Shown one piece after another: positions 35,588 to 45,080 of a DNA stretch of 64,000 nt. Within the stretch, counting starts at the first letter, position 1; each line of letters opens with the position of its first letter. The stretch is from JAGQVA01 sp041391725. GTDB taxonomy: Bacteria > Bacteroidota > Bacteroidia > J057. The translations under genes were made by a program, and so were the position numbers. The notes below the pieces were generated by a model. It was not told the DNA's origin and ran no database searches. It saw nothing but the letters and a program-made list of their open reading frames with translations. The stretch spans positions 14,039 through 78,038 of the forward strand of contig JAWKNL010000027.1 of assembly GCA_041391725.1 (NCBI GenBank). Direction: 5' to 3'.

Positions 35588-36760
35588 ATGATTATGAGTC
35601 CGGAAGAGGTAAGCCTGCTTATTAGCAAAGGAGAAACCAGTAGTGTCCAGTTCAAACTCAATGTGAGTAATGAGCTCTCGATTGCTCAGGAAATGGTTGC
35701 TTTTGCAAATGCCCGGGGAGGAAAGATACTGATTGGGGTGGATGATAAAACATGGAACATAGAAGGCCTGAGTGATGAAGACATCAGACGATTAACCAAT
35801 TTACTCGTCAATGCGGCCAATGAACACATAAAGCCGCCTCTTTTTATTGAAACAGAAACCCTGATAGTAGAAGGTAAAAAGATCATTTTAGTCGTGGTTC
35901 CGGACGGTAATGACAAACCATACAAAGACAAAGACGGTCTTATTTTTCTCAAAAATGGGGCAAACAAACGCAAAGTAACCAGCAATGATGAAATCCTCCG
36001 CCTGCTGAGCAAAGGAAGAAATCTTTTCGCTGATGAGTTGCCTGTATTACAAGCTACTATAAAGGATATTAACAAAGACCGGTTTGACGAATATTTCTTC
36101 AGAGAATTTAAAGCAGAATATGAAACTCTCGGACTGAGTTACGAAGAAGCATTACGGGCAAAACGAGTTATAAAAGACGGGAGAATTACTTTGGCGGGTT
36201 TTCTTTTTTTCGGGAAAAAACCGCAAGATATTAAACCTGCGTTTTGCATAAAAGCTGTTGCTTTTTATGGAAATAGTCTGGGCGGCACAGCCTATCGCGA
36301 CAGCCGGGATTTGAAAGGTACTGTTCCTGTATTGTACGATGAAGGCATGGCATTTTTCAGACGGAATTTGTTTCATACCCAACAAGACCAAAATTTCAAT
36401 TCTCAGGGCATTCTTGAAATATCAGAAATCGCTTTACAGGAACTTCTGGAGAATGCTTTAATTCACAGGGATTATGTCAAAAATGCTCCTGTGCGGTTAT
36501 TGATATTTGACAATAGAATTGAAATTATCAGCCCCGGCAGCTTACCGAATAGCCTCACAGTAGAAGAAATCCGCTATGGCAACCCTGTGGTTCGCAACAA
36601 TTTAATGGTTAGTTATGCCATCCATACGCTACCTTATCGCGGGTTAGGTTCGGGGATCAAAAGAGCGTTTGAGTATCAGCCCAACATTGAACTGATCAAT
36701 GAAGTGGAAGCAGAGCAGTTCAGAGTAATCATCCCCCGGCCGGAACCGAAAAAAGCGTAA
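35588..36760 (+). CDS. Schlafen/AlbA_2 domain putative transcriptional regulator or helicase-related ATP-binding protein
   Basis: A 390-residue cytosolic protein. The N-terminal AlbA_2 (Schlafen-like nucleic-acid-binding) domain covers about 5-125: SSVQFKLNVSNELSIAQEMV, FANARGGKILIGVDD, KIILVVVPDGNDKPYKDKDG, FLKNGANKRKVTS. A middle helical part is followed by a C-terminal GHKL-like ATP-binding domain (ALQELLENALIHRDY, ISPGSLPNSLTVEEIRYGNP, GLGSGIKRAF). The frame extends to a GTG at 35549, but the ATG at 35588 (or 35594, MSPEE) is preferred. Such proteins are widespread, partly in mobile or defence regions; the role is unknown. It stands between catabolic genes and the broken ATPase. Confidence 0.85.
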   Translation: MIMSPEEVSLLISKGETSSVQFKLNVSNELSIAQEMVAFANARGGKILIGVDDKTWNIEGLSDEDIRRLTNLLVNAANEHIKPPLFIETETLIVEGKKIILVVVPDGNDKPYKDKDGLIFLKNGANKRKVTSNDEILRLLSKGRNLFADELPVLQATIKDINKDRFDEYFFREFKAEYETLGLSYEEALRAKRVIKDGRITLAGFLFFGKKPQDIKPAFCIKAVAFYGNSLGGTAYRDSRDLKGTVPVLYDEGMAFFRRNLFHTQQDQNFNSQGILEISEIALQELLENALIHRDYVKNAPVRLLIFDNRIEIISPGSLPNSLTVEEIRYGNPVVRNNLMVSYAIHTLPYRGLGSGIKRAFEYQPNIELINEVEAEQFRVIIPRPEPKKA

Positions 36761-36781
36761 TTTTTTCACAATCCTAGCCTC

Positions 36782-37945
36782 TCACCCCAACCCCGGCAAA
36801 ATCACTTCCAGAAACTCCATCAATCCACAGACAATCGTGCCATCAGATCGTGGGAACGCTTCTCCCTCTGGTACGATTACAAACTGCCCTTCGGGTTGAA
36901 GGTCTTCTTTTACCTGAAAAAAACCTCTGCTAACCGGAGCAGACAAAGCGCGCTTGATTTCAACGAGGTATCGTTTACCTGAAGGGCTGAGCATGACCAG
37001 GTCTGCTTCTGCGCCTGCATGAGTACGGTAAAAAAACAACTGCCATCTTTCAGGGATAGTACGGCGGATCTGTTCAATGACATACCCTTCCCAGGAAGCG
37101 CCCAATGCGCGGTGATTGAGCAATTGTTCGTAGCTGTTGAAATACCTGCCAGAGCATGAAACACGCCCGATTCCCTGAAATAAAGCTTGGGGAAAAACAC
37201 TGGCGACGTTTGCTGACATTGGCAAAAAACGGAGGTAACCAATGGATCAGAAAACTTCCTCAATATATCCAGGTAGCGCCCCAATGTAGCAGATGATATA
37301 CCCAGAGAACGGCTGATTTCACTAATATTCAAGAGGTTTCCATGTACTGGAGTCAAAAGCATTAATAATGCTCTCCTCATGGCTTCGAACAATTTCGTAA
37401 CCGAGCATTCGAAGATCACGCTCCAGAAATGTATGAATAAAATTATCTATCCACCGCCATGCAATCACAGGGTTATCCATCAGCAGAGGTTCGGGAAATC
37501 CGCCTTATCCAATGGTCTTCCATCATGACTACATTCTTTACTTCACGGAGGGAAAATGGAGTGAGTTCTGAATAGGCGATTCTTCCTGCCAGAGATTCGA
37601 ACTTTCCCACAATACCGGGTGAGGCAGAACCTAAAATTAAAAATCGGCCTGGCGTACGTTTTCATCCACCAGTGCACGCAGAAGTGGGAAAGACGAGGGA
37701 GCCGCTGGATCTCATCAATCACAATCAATTTCTCCTGATGAAACCGCAAAAATGTTTCGGCATCATCCAGCTTAAACAAATCGCTTTCTAATTCCAGATC
37801 CAAATGGATAACCGGCTTTTTTAATATCGTTGATAATCGCCCTGGCAAGGGTAGTCTTTCCAGCCTGGCGGGGCTAATTATACCTGTAACAGGAAAATAA
37901 GACAGGTTTTTCGAGTACGATACTTGCGATTTCTCTGGGAATCAT
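36782..37945 (-). pseudogene. AAA ATPase with DUF4143 C-terminus, many frameshifts
   Basis: Fragments in several frames join into one ~390-residue ATPase of the AAA_14/DUF4143 group. The ATG at 37943-37945 begins MIPREIASIVLEKP; a shifted frame supplies the Walker A region SPRQAGKTTLARAIIND; later frames give DLELESDLFKLDDAETFLRF, the Walker B-like LIVIDEIQRLPRL, the sensor segment LILGSASPGIVGKFESLAGR, and the C-terminal domain RALGASWEGYVIEQIRR with AEADLVMLSPSGKRYLVEIK. At least five single-base lesions occur. The C-terminal portion resembles a degenerate nuclease fold. Function unknown. Either a decayed gene or poor sequence. Confidence 0.75.
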
Positions 37946-37947
37946 AC

Positions 37948-39719
37948 TTAAATATACCCAACCTTGAAAATTGATACATTACCTCTTAAATTTTCAGGGT
38001 TATTATTGATTTTAAAAATAATCGCCTGATAAGGCAACAGTTGGACGTTATTACCTTCGATCTCGCAGGCAGGATAATTATTGACCACTATTTCGGAAGT
38101 GTTGCTGATTTCGGAAGTTTAATTGCCGATGTATCTCCCTTTGAAAAATTTAACACCACCAGCAGTTTCTTCGTCCTAAGGTTCTGGTAAAAGCATAAAT
38201 CTGAGGATGTTCTTTCTGGATTAACTCATGAAATTGGCCATACACCAGGGCGGGATTATTTTTCTTATTGCGGTCAATTTTCTAAAATGATTTAAAATGC
38301 CGGGGTTTTCATTTTACTGCGACATTGATGGCAGTATAGTTTTCATTGACCTTTTCCACGGCGTACCTGTCGTAAATCCTGCATTTGGGGAGTCATCCCA
38401 TTGCATGGGCGTACGCCCGTTTTCTCTCGAATAATAGTTGAGTTTGCTCCATGAATTCGTCCATATCTTTTCCTTGCTCCATCGCTCTCTGGTAATCGCC
38501 AAGGGCAGCTACATCAACATATTCTTCGATATTTGGCATATCAATATTGGTCATGCCTATTTGATATCATAATATGTATAAGGCGTCCCTCTCACTCTTA
38601 GTAAAGCATGTGAGCATCACACGGTCACTCTGAATTCGGATGCCTAGGTTCCAAAACGATCGACTAAACGAGAATTGTCATGAATTGGATAAAGATGGCT
38701 ATCAACCTTTCTCTGCAAAAGCACTATCCCACTCGACTGAATATTTCCTTAGAATTCAGACAACTCTATCTTTCAACTGTTGTCTTCGACATATCTACGA
38801 ATTCAAAATGATAAGCCATTTGAAGTTCCTTCCGGTCGGCATCTACCAGATCATGTGCATCCTGAAAGGTACTGCCTGCATATTCAGCTGCAATTATTGT
38901 ATTTGGAAACCACTTCTTCATTCATTTCCTTCAAATATTCGTGTAATTGAGGCCGCACGCCATACCATTTAGTAAACTCTTTCATGTCCTTCAGGAAATT
39001 CCGACCCGAATTAGTATCCTTACTTGCAAACTGGAAAGCATCCATTCTAAAACCATCTACTCCTTTTTCTGCCAAAATTTCATAATGTCATAAACTTCCT
39101 GCCGCAGTTTCGGATTTTCCCAATTGAGGTCAGGCTGCTGTTCGGCGAATGTGGAGATAATAGGCATTGGTCAGAGAGTCATATTTCCATGCGCCTTCCG
39201 GGGAAAAGACTATATCAGAAAGGAGGTTTGCCTTTTTCATTTCGGCCACCAATGATAGTAATCCCACGATAAGATTATCCATGAACTTCGGGATTGTTTA
39301 AACCATTCGTGTTCATTGCTGCTGTGATTGACCACGACATCCAGAACGAATTTTATGCCTCGCTGATGAAAACCGTCCAACATTTGCTGAAAATCTTCCA
39401 TTGTCCCATATCGGGGATGAATGGCGCGATAATCCGCAACATCATACCCATTGTCTATTAAGGGAGACTCAAAAATGGATTCATCCTTTGTCATCCTCCC
39501 AGACTTTGGATATAGTCCAGATTTTTCGATCACTCCTTTAAAGTCGCCAAATCCATCTCCGTCTGTATCTTTAAAACTTTGAGGATATCGATATAGAATT
39601 CCTTCTTTCCACCACGTTCTTTCTTCTCAAGCCAGAGATTCTGTGTTTATCTCGATTTCTTTTGATCAAACAGCTGGCAGACACCAGGGCTACCAAAGCC
39701 AATCAGCAGCTTTTTTCAT
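37948..39719 (-). pseudogene. GH13 alpha-amylase family (oligo-1,6-glucosidase/alpha-glucosidase type), many frameshifts
   Basis: A GH13 enzyme recoverable in order from three frames: the entry WWKEGILYRYPQSFKDTDGD, then DNGYDVADYRAIHPRYGTME, region I FVLDVVVNHSSNEHEWF, the nucleophile region GVDGFRMDAFQFASKDT, and RTPMQWDDSPNAGFTTGTPW, an alpha-glucosidase signature, with a C-terminal beta domain ending NLRGNVSIFKVGYI. The ATG at 39717-39719 (MKK) gives an apparent signal sequence. It would hydrolyse alpha-1,4 or alpha-1,6 glucosidic bonds. Numerous single-base lesions interrupt it; its stop lies 2 bp before the ATPase start. Confidence 0.78.
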
Positions 39720-39763
39720 CTTGTTAGTTTTAAATGGTTTTCTTCAACCCGTAAGAACGTTCT

Positions 39764-40536
39764 CTACTTCGCAGTCCAGCCATCGTCAACGGTGAGGATA
39801 GATCCTACCATATAGCTGGCGGCGTCTCCGGCAAGTAAAACGCTGCTCCCTGTATTTCCTTTAGTTCGGCCCAACGGCCAAGGGCAGTAGCGCCTACGAC
39901 AAACTGTTTGGCTTCTGCGCTGTCGGCTATGAATATTCATTTCGGTAGAAACGGCCCTGGGCAGATGGCATTGACCATAATGTTTGAAGGCGCGGTTCGA
40001 GGGCAAGTGCAGGTCATCTGCCACGGCCCCTTGCTGGAAGCTGTGGGGTGTGCGGTTGGCAAGGCCTACGAGGCCGAGCGTACTGGCAATATTGATAATC
40101 CGGCTGATGCCGACTTTTTTCATAAAAGGCACAACTGCACAGGATGCATTCCAGACGCCGTTGACGTTGACGTCCATGACTTTTTAAAATCATCGGGTGA
40201 GGTTCGTCGATGGGCCCGCGGATATTGATGCCAGCGTTGCTTGATGAGGATGTCTATTCGCCCGAAAACCGCTATTGCCTTTGCTGCCATCGCCTCAGTC
40301 ACAACGGATGTCAGTTACATCTCCGCCAAAAGCAATTGCCTTTACGCGTATTTTGTTTCTATTTCGGCTGCGGCAGCCTGTCCCTGTGTTTCGTCGCGGT
40401 TGACCAGCATGATGTTTGCTCGGCGGTGCCAGTCCTTCGGCCATGGCCAGGCCCAGGCCTTTTGATCCGCCTGTAATAATGGCCAGACGTCCGGTGAGGT
40501 CAAACTGTTTATTCCGGGGAGTGGTGTATTTTCCAT
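39764..40536 (-). pseudogene. Short-chain dehydrogenase/reductase, several frameshifts
   Basis: An SDR of about 255 residues broken into three frames. Recognisable pieces are LAIITGGSKGLGLAMAEGLA (glycine-rich cofactor motif, shifted frame), FGRIDILI, MDVNVNGVWNASCAVVPFMK, RIINIASTLGLVGLANRTP with the catalytic serine region, and the ending LAGDAASYMVGSILTVDDGW typical of classical SDRs. The cofactor and substrate cannot be given. It lies 44 bp upstream (minus strand) of the GH13 gene, so both were probably expressed together in sugar or polyol catabolism. Confidence 0.78.
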
Positions 40537-40646
40537 AAGTCGGTTCCTGTTAAAGCTGAGGGTAAACTACAAATAAACAGTTGCGGAAAGAAATTTCTTC
40601 GAAATTAGGCTTCCTACGATAGCTACACCTTTAAATCACATTTTTT

Positions 40647-41913
40647 ATGAAACGGCTACTGCTTCCTTTTGTCTTTTTATGTTCTCCTCTGCCATTTGGG
40701 CGCAGACACCATCTGCCCAAAAATCCCAGCCTTTGTCAGAAGCCTCACGCCGAATCCAGTTGATATGTCACCTGCCTCTCGCGAGTGTGACGCGATGGCA
40801 GGAGCTTGATTGCCAATGGGGAATTACCCGGGTTGATTGCACTTGTGGCGAGAAAGGAAAAATTGTTTACTTCAAATCATTTGGCATGGCCGATATTAGA
40901 AACGGGCAGAAAGTTTAAAAATGACGATATCTTCCGTATCTTCAAACCAAAGCGATTACCGCAACTGCCGTGATGATGTTGTGGGAAGAAGGAAAATTCA
41001 GGCTCGATGACCCATTTCCAAATATATTCCCGAGTTTAAGCAAACGGGTGTTTGAAATCGCTTTCGCTACTCCGATACAACTTTTACGACAGGCCCGTCA
41101 AAAAGCGAAATCACTATCCGCCATTTGCTTACCATACTTCCGGCATTGGTTATGGGTATTGACAGTGATGAGCGTTTTAAGATGATATTCAGCAAAGCGG
41201 GCATTATCGACGGGTTTACTACCCAACCTGTTACGATCAAGGAAAATGTAAAGCTTGGCTGCCATGCCCCTGCATTTCATCCGGGAGAACATTACCTTCC
41301 TGATGAAGGGCTGGATGTGCTGGGAGAACATTTTATCAATTATCTCCGGAATGCCTTTTGACCAGTTTTTGAAAAAAAAGAATTTTGATCCATGGGGATG
41401 AAGGACACTTATTTTTACCTGCCTGACGACAGAGCTGCACCCGATTGATTCCCGTACAGCAGCTGTCAACGGGAAATGGGTTAAAATTGCTACCAATGGT
41501 TTTTTGATGCCGATTATCCTGATAACGGAGCGAAAACCTTTTTTGCAGGCAGTGCAGGACTTTCCAGCACAGCAAGATTATGCAACGTTTCTGCAGATGT
41601 ACGTTAATGGTGGAGAACTTAACGGCACACGGTTTCTCAAGCCGCACGACATTGGCGACCATCATGCAAAACCAGATCCAGTGATTTTTGGAAAGACCAG
41701 GGAAAAGACTACGGGCTGGCTTTGCCGTGGTGAAAAAACGTGGCGGAAGGAGGCCTCTGGGAAGTATCGGAACCTTTGACTGGGTGGTTATTTTATGCCA
41801 AGTATTTTGCCGACCCGAAAGAAAAATAGTTGGGATATTGATCAAGCAGACTGTCGGATATGCCGGAGATAAATGGCGAAGTTCATGTGGTGTTTCAGGC
41901 AGTGGATGATTGA
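40647..41913 (+). pseudogene. Serine hydrolase, beta-lactamase fold, many frameshifts
   Basis: A class C beta-lactamase-like hydrolase of about 420 residues, readable only with repeated frame changes. The ATG at 40647 starts a signal peptide (MKRLLLPFVFLCS). Later pieces are ANGELPGLIALVARKGKI-type residues, YFKSFGMADIRNGQKV, the SxxK-containing FRI(A/F)SQTKAITATAVMM, HLLTHTSGIGYG, and QMYVNGGELNGTRFLKP, ending VHVVFQAVDD before a TGA at 41911-41913. It resembles the intact gene at 11029-13020 in its catalytic domain but lacks the membrane part. Confidence 0.75.
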
Positions 41914-41922
41914 GGAAAACGG

Positions 41923-42837
41923 TTATTCAGCCAGCGTACCATAAATATTTAGAAGGAAATTGGCATTATAGGGAGCTTCGGATGCATTGAGCCCGAAGTG
42001 GAGGTCCATTTGCGGTTTGAACGGTTTGGGCAGAAAACATGGCTGCTTCTACCAAAAACGGCGATTTTTTCCTGTTCCCCTGCATAATGGCTCCTGAAAA
42101 AATCCTTCAGCAGAAAATGTCGGAACAACCCCCACGTTGGGGGTTACCGGCTCTTTCTGTAAGATATTGGCGGTCGCTGCCAAATGAAAGCAGAGATATT
42201 GCCCCTTCCGGAATACGGAAAGCTGATCCGGTGAAGGAAGTGACATACGGAATCCCTTCTGTCAACGGGTGCTCAGCCAATGCGCTGCAGTTTTGGAAAA
42301 CCGTGAGGGCCAGTTGTTGCGATTTATCAATTTCTGCGTAACCATTTAAAAAGTAAAGCCGAAGGCAGAGGCCAGTTCGCCCGCACAACCAGGAAAAGGC
42401 ATGTGATCGACAGCAAGGAGAATAACCTTCCACCGTGGTAAACCCAGTTGAAAAGCGAATCGATTTCAGAAGAAGAAAAAGCGAACGTTGACAGCCTGCC
42501 AGTCTAGCGTAGCCGTGCCGGCATCGAGGGCATTGGCAATCACAAAAATATCATTTAATCGAAGATTAAGCCTGTCAAACCCTTCACGGTTGGCATTCAA
42601 CTGATAGCCATCTGCGTTCGCCTTTGGCAAAACCACAATAACGCCCGAGCGTATGAAAATTGTGGTGAGCCTCATCTATCGAACCTGTGGGCCCGTACCG
42701 GCAGGATAACGAGGATCGGCTTTTGTGTAAAAAAAGGTGGTGTCACAAGTTTGTACTCCCTGTCCGTGAACAGAATGAATCAGGAAAAAACAAGCCAGCA
42801 TAAAGAAAATGACGCGGGTACGATACCGTTTATTCAT
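41923..42837 (-). pseudogene. Secreted DUF4350-like protein, frameshifted
   Basis: Frames on the minus strand join into a ~300-residue exported protein starting MNKRYRTRVIFFMLACFFLI (ATG 42835-42837), a signal peptide. Fragments read SIDEAHHNFHTL, ADGYQLNANREGFDRLNLRL, DIFVIANALDAGTATLDWQA, EIDSLFNWVYHGGRLF, DHMPFPGCAGELASAFGFTF and IDKSQQLALTVFQNCSALAE. This succession (a strand giving IDEAHNNFHT, a glutamine-amidotransferase-like fold, ADHMPFPGAA) fits DUF4350-type proteins. Function unknown. It converges with the broken serine hydrolase gene 9 bp away. Confidence 0.6.
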
Positions 42838-43005
42838 GATTTGTGTTTTAGAGAAGGGGAAAATAGGAAATATAGGAGAATTCCTGCAAGTGGGGGTGTG
42901 TCAGGGTTTAGGTGAGGTTTGCTAATTATGCTTTAAGGTTGCGGGGAAACCTATAACCGAGGGTTTTGGGGGGCAAGTCGGAAGGGCTGATTTGGGGGTT
43001 ATTCG

Positions 43006-44127
43006 GTTTCCAACCGTTTCCAACCGTTTCTAACCGTTTCTAACCGTTTCTAACCGTTTCTAACCGTTTCTAACCGTTTCTAACCGTTTCTAACCGTTTC
43101 TAACCGTTTCTAACCGTTTCTAACCGTTTCTAACCGATCCTAACCGTTTCTAACCGTTTCCAACCGATCCCTGGAGGATTCTTCGATTTCCAACCGTTTC
43201 CAACCGTTTCCAACCGTTTCTAACCGTTTCCAACCGTTTCTAACCGTTTCTAACCGTTTCTAACCGTTTCCAACCGTTTCTAACCGTTTCCAACCGTTTC
43301 TAACCGTTTCCAACCGATCCTAACCGTTTCTAACCGTTTCCAACCGTTTCCAACCGTTTCTAACCGTTTCCAACCGTTTCCAACCGTTTCCAACCGTTTC
43401 CAACCGTTTCTAACCGTTTCAACCGATCCTAACCGTTTCCAACCGTTTCTAACCGTTTCTAACCATTCCAACCGTTTCCTTCGTTTCCAACCGATCCTAA
43501 CCGTTTCCAACCGTTTCCAACCGATCCTAACCAGTTTCCTTGTTCTAACCGTTTCTAACCGTTTCTAACCGTTTCTAACCGTTTCTAACCGTTTCTAACC
43601 GTTTCTAACCGTTTCTAACCGATCCCTGGAGGATTCTTCGATTTCCAACCGATCCTAACCGTTTCTAACCGTTTCCAACCGTTTCTAACCGTTTCTAACC
43701 GTTTCCAACCGTTTCCAACCGTTTCCAACCGATCCTAACCGTTTCCAACCGTTTCTAACCGTTTCTAACCGTTTCTAACCGTTTCCAACCGTTTCTAACC
43801 GTTTCTAACCGTTTCCAACCGTTTTCCAACCGTTTCCAACCGATCTAACCGTTTCCAACCGTTTCCAACCGTTTCTAACCGTTTCCAACCGTTTCCAACC
43901 GTTTCCAACCGTTTTCAACCGATCCCTGGAGGATTCTTCGATTTCCAACCGTTTCCAGCCGTTTTAACCGTTTCAACCGTTTCTAACCGTTTCCAACCGT
44001 TTCTAACCGTTTCCAACCGTTTCTAACCGTTCTAACCGTTTCTAACCGTTTCTAACCGTTTCTAACCGTTTCTAACCGTTTCTAACCGTTTCCAACCGAT
44101 CCCTGGAGGATTCTTCGATTTCCAACG
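43006..44127. repeat. 1.1-kb array of a 10-bp tandem repeat (YAACCGTTTC)
   Basis: About 110 copies of the decamer caaccgtttc/taaccgtttc fill the whole segment, with scattered YAACCGATCC variants and a few copies of 9 or 11 bp. Four times, at 43171-43190, 43626-43645, 43926-43945 and 44103-44122, two units are replaced by the same 20-bp insert (ctggaggattcttcgatttc), each preceded by ccgatcc. The last insert marks the right end. A degenerate unit in inverted orientation (gaaacggttcgaatcggt) lies at 44203-44220. The flanks 42838-43005 and 44128-44225 hold no gene that I can see. The frames that cross the array are artefacts of the repeat. Confidence 0.97.
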
Positions 44128-44225
44128 GATTGAAAAGCGGATAAAACATTGATTATCAATAATACCAACTATCAACCAAAAATACATCGGAAACCCGGTG
44201 TCGAAACGGTTCGAATCGGTCTGCT

Positions 44226-45079
44226 TCATCTGTGTTTATTCCTCCCCTCATACTTATTTCCCTCGATTCCCGCATAACGGACCTGAAGCATCGAATCTAC
44301 AGGCAAGGTCCTGAGCAAATACACCGCCAGGTCTTGCATAGCGATAACCTTAAATCCTTCTGTCTTCAAGTAATTCATATATACCTTAAAGCTATCGGGT
44401 GGTGTATGTACATGCAAATGCGCGGAGTCTGGCACGCCGTGAAACTGAAGTATGACGATCTTTCCTTTTTCCGCGCGATCCACGACCTTTTTAAAGTGTG
44501 CGAGATTCCACGATGGATACGCATCACCAGAAGTGGGTATCAGCAGGGGATGATGCACCAGCAGATGAATGGCGGTCCTGGCTGAATTTCTCCGTAGTTT
44601 CTCAGGTTGCATCCCCCTGCGGGCAAACTGAAATCCCTGCTCCTAGCCAGTGTTTGCCACGCCTCCGGTCCGAAAAAATTGCCGGTATAGGCGAAGCTCA
44701 CAGAGGGCGGAACTCCTGTTTTCTTCAATTCTGCTTCCACCTGCGCAAGTTCTTCTCCAGTCGGGCTGCATTTTCAGGCTTGCCAAAATTGTCATGAGTC
44801 CAGAGTATGATTGCCAATCTCAAAACCCCCATCTGGTTGATTTCGGCAATATCTTTCAGTTCATAAAATGAACCGTGTCTTCCATCCATTTGTGAGTCTG
44901 AAAAATGTGGCACTTAAGAAGCCATCTTTCAGAAACGGAGCGACAAATGTCCGATGAGATTTTACGGCATCGTCAAATGTCAATACTGCAATTTTGTCTG
45001 TCTGCGGCTCCTGCCCAGGACTACAACTAATCCAAAGCAGAAGGCCGCAGCAGCACAAACAAAGATATCTTAAAGCCAT
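44226..45079 (-). pseudogene. Polysaccharide deacetylase lipoprotein (NodB/CE4), frameshifted
   Basis: A ~285-residue lipoprotein (start MALRYLCLCCCGLLLWISC, lipobox WISC) with a NodB-type deacetylase domain. Motif 1 is VLTFDDAVKSHRTFVAPF; motif 2, with its metal-binding histidines, appears in a shifted frame as GNHTLDHDNFGKPENAARLE; later parts are SVSFAYTGNFFGPEAWQTLA and IVILQFHGVPDSAHLHVHTP, then FKVIAMQDLAVYLLRTLPVD near the end. It would remove N- or O-acetyl groups from a polysaccharide. It starts one base after the stop of the PD40 gene, so the two form an operon. At least four single-base lesions are present. Confidence 0.8.
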
Positions 45080-45080
45080 A

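Noticed and set aside
38314..39533. Three separate small genes on the minus strand
   Set aside because: Their products are consecutive pieces of one GH13 enzyme, joined by frameshifts.
43280..43510. Open frame of 76 codons on the minus strand inside the repeat array (METVRIGWKRR...)
   Set aside because: It only reflects the repeat: 30 bp is three units and ten codons, so any frame without a stop word stays open. No start signal, no fold, and indels in the array shift it.
43006..44127. CRISPR array
   Set aside because: The unit is 10 bp with no unique spacers of regular length, and no cas gene is in the window.
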